Of a stretch of 64,000 nt of DNA, positions 60,352 to 64,000 are shown one piece after another; within the stretch, counting starts at the first letter, position 1; every line of letters begins with the position of its first letter. The translations under genes were made by a program, and so were the position numbers. A model generated the notes under the pieces. It was not told the DNA's origin, did no database searches, and saw nothing but the letters and a program-made list of their open reading frames with translations. This DNA is from CAZEHS01 sp964511875 (GTDB taxonomy: Bacteria > Bacillota > Clostridia > Peptostreptococcales > Acidaminobacteraceae), in contig CAZEHS010000005.1 of assembly GCA_964511875.1 (NCBI GenBank), positions 10,179 to 74,178 of the forward strand. Reading direction: 5' to 3'.

Positions 60352-61983
60352 TTATTTGCAGCTGTTTTTCCACTCGGTGGCATACTGCTCCAGGATTATT
60401 CTCAGATCCTTACCGATTCTGGAATACATTTCGTCCTTCAGATTCGCCAAGGAAACACGGATCGACCATTCTGGCCCGTGGAATCCGCCTCCGCTAAGGA
60501 GCACGATGGAGGATTCCTCCGCAAGTCTCAGTAACACATCCACCGTCTTATAGGTTTTTTGGAGATAATCCGCAAATGCCGGTTCATAATTGGACCTGGC
60601 CCACTGAAGCAGATCGAACTGGGTATAATAGGCGGCATCAAGGGGGTTATGGGGGACAGGAATCCCCAAACCGTTGAAAAGCAGCTGCTGACGTCTTCGG
60701 CAGATTGCTTTTGTCTGCTCCTTATAGACATTCCCTTCCGGCAGCATTGAATACAGGGAGAAAAATGCCATCATGACCTGCTGGGGTGTGGAAAGCCCCG
60801 CTGTATGATTGAGAGCGACCTGCCGGCTGTCTGCCACCATCCTGTCAATGAACCTGATTTCCTCCGGCTTCACCGACAAGGCCGAGTAGCGCCTGCGTGC
60901 CCGGTCCTTTTTGTCATCATCCAATCCGGCCAGCAGTTTTTCAAATACATTATCCTCATGGAGTGCGATGGTTCCCAACCTCCAGCCGGTCACGCCATAG
61001 AATTTCGAATAGGAATACACACCGATGGTATTGTAGGGCAGGATATGCATCAGGGACTTGAAGCCATCCACAAACGTTCCATAAACATCATCTGAAATGA
61101 TCATCAGATTGGGATTGCTCGATTTCACAACCTCAGCGATGTACTTCATGGTCTCCTCCCGCATGGCGATGGAAGGAGGATTGCTGGGATTCACGATGAA
61201 CAGGGCTTTGACCTCGGGATCCCTCAGCTTGTCAATTTCACTGTCCGGGAACTGCCATGTATTAACGCCGCTTTCATCCATCTCACAGGCTTTGATTTCA
61301 ACAACTTCGAAACCGTATCTCGGCAGATGGGGAATTTCAAGATACGGGGTGAAGATCGGAGTCATCAGAGCGATCTTATCACCCTTCGAAAAAATGTTAT
61401 TGGCAATCAACGAGTCGAAGATATAACACATTGCCGCAGTGGCGCCCTCCACTGCATAGATTTTCATAGGCATCTTCTCAGAAGAAATATAGCCCAGTTC
61501 CTTTACCAGATAGTCCTGTACCACCTTTTCCACGTGCCGGAGCATCCTGTCCGGATACGGGTAATTATCCCCTATGATTCCATCCACCAGTTCATAAACC
61601 CATAGATCAGGATCGAACTCCTTTTCGGTGATGCCGTGTTCAATCATCTCAGAAAGGACCCGGATGCCTGCAGCTTGAGTGTTCCTCTTTATGAATTTGC
61701 GGAACCGCCCGTAGATGCCTTCCTTCTGGGGCATTCCAGCCAAGTCTCCTTCGTTCCATACCTTGCGGGTCTCTTCTACGGCAAATAGGCCGAACATGAA
61801 GAAGGCTTCACGGGGAGCAGCCGCTGTCCAGTTCGGATTGCCCCGCCCCGCATCCAGAAGGGAATGGACCCCGCTTTCCCTTGTTTCCTTCGCATAACTT
61901 ATCAGTTTATCTTTCAATTCAAAAGGACTGATCTTCCCATAGATGCTTTCAATCTCTTCCCGCCGTACGCTCTTCTCAGTCAT
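60352..61983 (-). CDS. aspD: Bifunctional aspartate aminotransferase / aspartate 4-decarboxylase (543 aa)
   Basis: Large fold-type-I PLP enzyme: aspartate to alanine and CO2, with aminotransferase side activity. PLP lysine in YSYSKFYGVTGWRLG near residue 315, nucleotide-like SDDVYGTF, and the extended N- and C-terminal regions typical of AspD (about 530-545 aa; ordinary aminotransferases are about 400). In anaerobes it can generate proton motive force together with an aspartate:alanine antiporter. The ATG at 61983 follows GGAGGG. First gene of the pair with asparaginase. Confidence 0.92.
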   Translation of the reverse strand: MTEKSVRREEIESIYGKISPFELKDKLISYAKETRESGVHSLLDAGRGNPNWTAAAPREAFFMFGLFAVEETRKVWNEGDLAGMPQKEGIYGRFRKFIKRNTQAAGIRVLSEMIEHGITEKEFDPDLWVYELVDGIIGDNYPYPDRMLRHVEKVVQDYLVKELGYISSEKMPMKIYAVEGATAAMCYIFDSLIANNIFSKGDKIALMTPIFTPYLEIPHLPRYGFEVVEIKACEMDESGVNTWQFPDSEIDKLRDPEVKALFIVNPSNPPSIAMREETMKYIAEVVKSSNPNLMIISDDVYGTFVDGFKSLMHILPYNTIGVYSYSKFYGVTGWRLGTIALHEDNVFEKLLAGLDDDKKDRARRRYSALSVKPEEIRFIDRMVADSRQVALNHTAGLSTPQQVMMAFFSLYSMLPEGNVYKEQTKAICRRRQQLLFNGLGIPVPHNPLDAAYYTQFDLLQWARSNYEPAFADYLQKTYKTVDVLLRLAEESSIVLLSGGGFHGPEWSIRVSLANLKDEMYSRIGKDLRIILEQYATEWKNSCK

Positions 61984-62227
61984 AAGAACCCTCCGTTCTC
62001 TAATAACCATCCGACCCAAACGATTCCCAATATGATGCTTGATTTTATATTACAGGATTCATTTCTACAATTGCACATATATAAAATACTAAAATCGTTC
62101 AGTTGTTTAATTATGTTAGGGATTTAGCATTGATTTCTAATTTTAAATCAGCCTTCCCTTTATACCCATCATACTGCGCCAGGGGATTACAGGATACTCT
62201 ATTTTGAACTCGGATGAAGCGATCCTT

Positions 62228-62259
62228 GGTTCAGGTGGAGTTTCTACTCCATCTGAACC
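62228..62259. other. Hairpin (GGTTCAG..CTGAACC)
   Basis: Arms GGTTCAGGTGGAG / CTCCATCTGAACC with one mismatch around six bases, just ahead of repeat copy B. The 61984-62511 gap (528 bases) contains this hairpin, the repeat and a dyad, and no coding frame I can support. Confidence 0.6.
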
Positions 62260-62270
62260 TTAGTAGAGCT

Positions 62271-62343
62271 GATCCAGGGCCTTTACAGTTCTCTACTCCC
62301 GCTTTAGAAGCGGGAGTCTTAGAACTGTTAGGCATCGGATAAA
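62271..62343. repeat. Hairpin repeat, copy B
   Basis: Inverse of 50686-50760 with very few differences. Two nested stems: ACAGTTCT / AGAACTGT outside, ACTCCCGCTT / AAGCGGGAGT inside. Together with the hairpin at 62228 it resembles non-coding ends of IS200/IS605-family transposons; no transposase or TnpB remains. Confidence 0.75.
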
Positions 62344-62443
62344 TTCTTTACGAGTTCATCCATAAGATTATAGTGTCATGCGATGCTAGGTTAGGAGAAT
62401 CTCTCTGACAGATTTTCTTCTTCTACTTGAGTTTGCTTTTAAG

Positions 62444-62467
62444 AATCGTATTTGGTATCATACGATT
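62444..62467. promoter_or_regulatory. Dyad AATCGTAT-N8-ATACGATT
   Basis: Perfect eight-base arms 45 bases upstream of the rsmH-like gene start; a possible operator or leader hairpin. Confidence 0.4.
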
Positions 62468-62511
62468 TGTAACAACAAGACATAACCATATCAAGAAAGG
62501 TGGGAGTAAGG

Positions 62512-63561
62512 ATGGTTAATCAAGAGCAAAAACCTCAGCGGCGTATTCGATATAAAGGCACTCATCCAAAAACTTTTAAAGACAAATATAAAGAACTGCA
62601 ACCGGAGAAATATGGGGATGCTATTGAAAAAGTCATTCAAAAAGGCAATACTCCTGCCGGCATGCACCTTTCAATTTGCGTTAAGGAAATATTGGAATTC
62701 TTGCAGATTACGCCGGGTCAGATCGGACTGGATGCCACACTGGGTTATGGCGGCCATACTTTAGAGATGCTCAAATGTTTGGATTCCAAGGGACACCTGT
62801 ATGCAATCGATGTGGATCCGATTGAATTGCCTCGCACCCGGGAGCGTTTGGAGCGCTTGGGCTACGGATCCGAAATTTTAACGATCAGGCAAATGAATTT
62901 CTCCCAGATAGCGCAAATCGCTTCCGAATCAGGACCTTTGAATTTCATTTTGGCTGATCTTGGTGTATCCTCCATGCAAATAGATAATCCTGAAAGAGGG
63001 TTTTCATTTAAGAGAGAGGGGCCACTGGACTTACGGCTGAATCCCAAAAAAGGCAAGCCTGCTGCTGAGCGTTTAACAGAGCTTTCCCAGGATGAATTGG
63101 AAGGGGTGTTTTTTCAAAACTCAGACGAGCCACATGCCGCAGTGATTGCGCGGGCTATTATTTCCGAAATCAGAAAAGGGAAAAAAATTACGACAACCAC
63201 CCAACTCCGGCAAATCATCCGGGATTCGCTTAGATTCATTCCTGAAAAAAGCAGGGAAGAGGAAATCAAGAAATCCTGTCAGCGTTGCTTCCAGGCGCTG
63301 CGGATAGATGTTAACAGTGAATTCGATGTTCTCCATCGTTTTCTGGAAAGACTGCCCGACGTTCTTGCACCGGGTGGACGGGTGGCAATCCTTTCATTTC
63401 ATTCGGGGGAAGACCGTCTGGTGAAAAAATCGTTCCAAACCTTATTGCGCAGCGGCGTTTACCGTGAAATTGCCCCCGAGGCGATCCGACCGTCAGCAGA
63501 AGAATGCAGTCTCAATCCCCGCGCCCGCTCTACCAAAATGCGTTGGGCCATAAAAGCATGA
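62512..63561 (+). CDS. rsmH: RsmH-family 16S rRNA (cytosine-N4) methyltransferase (349 aa)
   Basis: SAM-dependent methyltransferase of the MraW/RsmH family, which methylates C1402 of 16S rRNA at N4. Motifs: GLDATLGYGGHTLEML (SAM), YAIDVDP, FILADLGVSSMQIDNPERGFSF, and C-terminal ILSFHSGEDRLVKKSF. An extra N-terminal stretch of about 50 residues (basic, RRIRYKGTHPKTF) precedes the domain, and the gene is not in an mraZ-ftsL-pbp cluster, so it may be a second copy with altered target. The ATG at 62512 follows GGGAG; a GTG at 62500 is less likely. Confidence 0.88.
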   Translation: MVNQEQKPQRRIRYKGTHPKTFKDKYKELQPEKYGDAIEKVIQKGNTPAGMHLSICVKEILEFLQITPGQIGLDATLGYGGHTLEMLKCLDSKGHLYAIDVDPIELPRTRERLERLGYGSEILTIRQMNFSQIAQIASESGPLNFILADLGVSSMQIDNPERGFSFKREGPLDLRLNPKKGKPAAERLTELSQDELEGVFFQNSDEPHAAVIARAIISEIRKGKKITTTTQLRQIIRDSLRFIPEKSREEEIKKSCQRCFQALRIDVNSEFDVLHRFLERLPDVLAPGGRVAILSFHSGEDRLVKKSFQTLLRSGVYREIAPEAIRPSAEECSLNPRARSTKMRWAIKA

Positions 63562-63569
63562 GGTGAACG

Positions 63570-64000
63570 TCAGCGGACTGCTTTGATCATCCGTATGATC
63601 TTTTGTGATCTTTCATTCATGTATTGCTGTCTGTCGATACCCTTGTAATTGAAAACGCCTTTTCCCGACTTAAGACCTAATTCACCGCTTTCCATCATCA
63701 TTTTGCCGAGCCGGTTTTCTGTCTCATCATTGCACAGGCTTTTATGAATCACTTTTGAAACCGTCGTTGTCAGATCCCATCCTACTACATCGTATAGAGC
63801 AAGAGGACCTTCAAAGGCGTACCGCAGGCCGCTTGTGTTCCGTATCGCCCGATCAATATCCGCACCTGTCGTCCACCCCTGGGTGATCATATAGCCGGCT
63901 TCTCTCGTAATGGCTGCGGCAATGCGATTAACGATGAACCCTGGAATATACTCTTTGATGACCGCCGGATCTTTTCCAGCCTCCTGAAGGATTCTTTTTA
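63570..64000 (-). CDS. 3-hydroxyacyl-CoA dehydrogenase, C-terminal part (cut by window end)
   Basis: The visible 143 residues match the C-terminal domain of 3-hydroxybutyryl-CoA/3-hydroxyacyl-CoA dehydrogenase: EYIPGFIVNRI near the cut, then DRAIRNTSGLRYAFEGPLALYDVVG, and GLKSGKGVFNY near the end. The NAD-binding N-terminal half lies beyond position 64000, so the start is not seen. The frame stays open to the edge. Convergent with rsmH, separated by only eight bases. Confidence 0.85.
   Translation of the reverse strand, partial: KRILQEAGKDPAVIKEYIPGFIVNRIAAAITREAGYMITQGWTTGADIDRAIRNTSGLRYAFEGPLALYDVVGWDLTTTVSKVIHKSLCNDETENRLGKMMMESGELGLKSGKGVFNYKGIDRQQYMNERSQKIIRMIKAVR

Noticed and set aside
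62228..62343. tRNA or structured regulatory RNA gene
   Set aside because: Two simple hairpins without cloverleaf, conserved T-loop bases or known riboswitch consensus; the second is a dispersed repeat.

Overview
The window looks like chromosome of an anaerobic, fermentative, Gram-positive-type bacterium (Bacillota, class Clostridia; genus not assignable by reading). The support is strong AGGAGG ribosome sites, a butyrate-forming module (thiolase, phosphate butyryltransferase, butyrate kinase), oxygen-sensitive Fe-S flavoenzymes, radical SAM, a type I cyclic-di-GMP riboswitch and amino-acid-fermenting enzymes. I see no tRNA, rRNA, CRISPR array, prophage or intact insertion sequence.

Layout. 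0-10 kb: long-form glutamine synthetase, a chemoreceptor, an EAL-CBS-GGDEF c-di-GMP protein, an SPFH/stomatin protein, and an exported copper-amine-oxidase-N/GerMN-type protein that has a decayed copy 6 kb upstream. 9.4-19 kb: a three-gene DUF2089 operon behind a 48-bp perfect palindrome, glycogen phosphorylase, an AlkZ-like winged-helix protein, DUF4931, STAS, a YeiH exporter, a CGGC protein and an Ada-type alkylation repair protein. 19-23 kb: two divergent TVP38-family units with a cysteine-rich Fe-S protein and a rhodanese lipoprotein. 23-31 kb: EamA transporter, DUF502, an alpha-toroid protein, a diaminopropionate ammonia-lyase / GntR / DTD2-like operon, and a riboswitch-controlled exported protein. 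31-39 kb: aconitase-family dehydratase pair with a divergent LysR, MutY, a B12-radical SAM pair, and thiolase with its own LysR.

39.5-59 kb is the most interesting part: a minus-strand catabolic region in three transcription units plus a LysR gene. Unit A (57655 down to 48690) encodes two OFA-type MFS carriers, a flavin/Fe-S NAD(P)H oxidoreductase with a NuoF-tail/ferredoxin partner, a fumarate-reductase-like flavoprotein and an old-yellow-enzyme-type enoate reductase. Unit B (48424 down to 45907) encodes an SDR, another MFS carrier and a DUF1858 protein. Unit C (43655 down to 39574) encodes a crotonase resembling 6-oxocamphor hydrolase, butyrate kinase, a beta-keto acid cleavage enzyme and phosphate butyryltransferase. 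A 26-bp operator sits on the -35 box of all three units and of the LysR gene, always 17 bp from a good -10 box. I infer one LysR-controlled pathway: uptake of an organic acid or cyclic compound, reduction of C=C bonds, SDR oxidation or reduction, hydrolytic opening of a cyclic beta-diketone, cleavage of the beta-keto acid with acetyl-CoA, and ATP from acyl phosphate. The substrate is unknown.

59-64 kb: asparaginase and aspartate 4-decarboxylase (asparagine to alanine and CO2), a hairpin-rich non-coding stretch, an RsmH-family methyltransferase outside a division cluster, and the 3' part of a 3-hydroxyacyl-CoA dehydrogenase gene cut by the window end. Two families of dispersed inverted repeats lie in and around the catabolic region.
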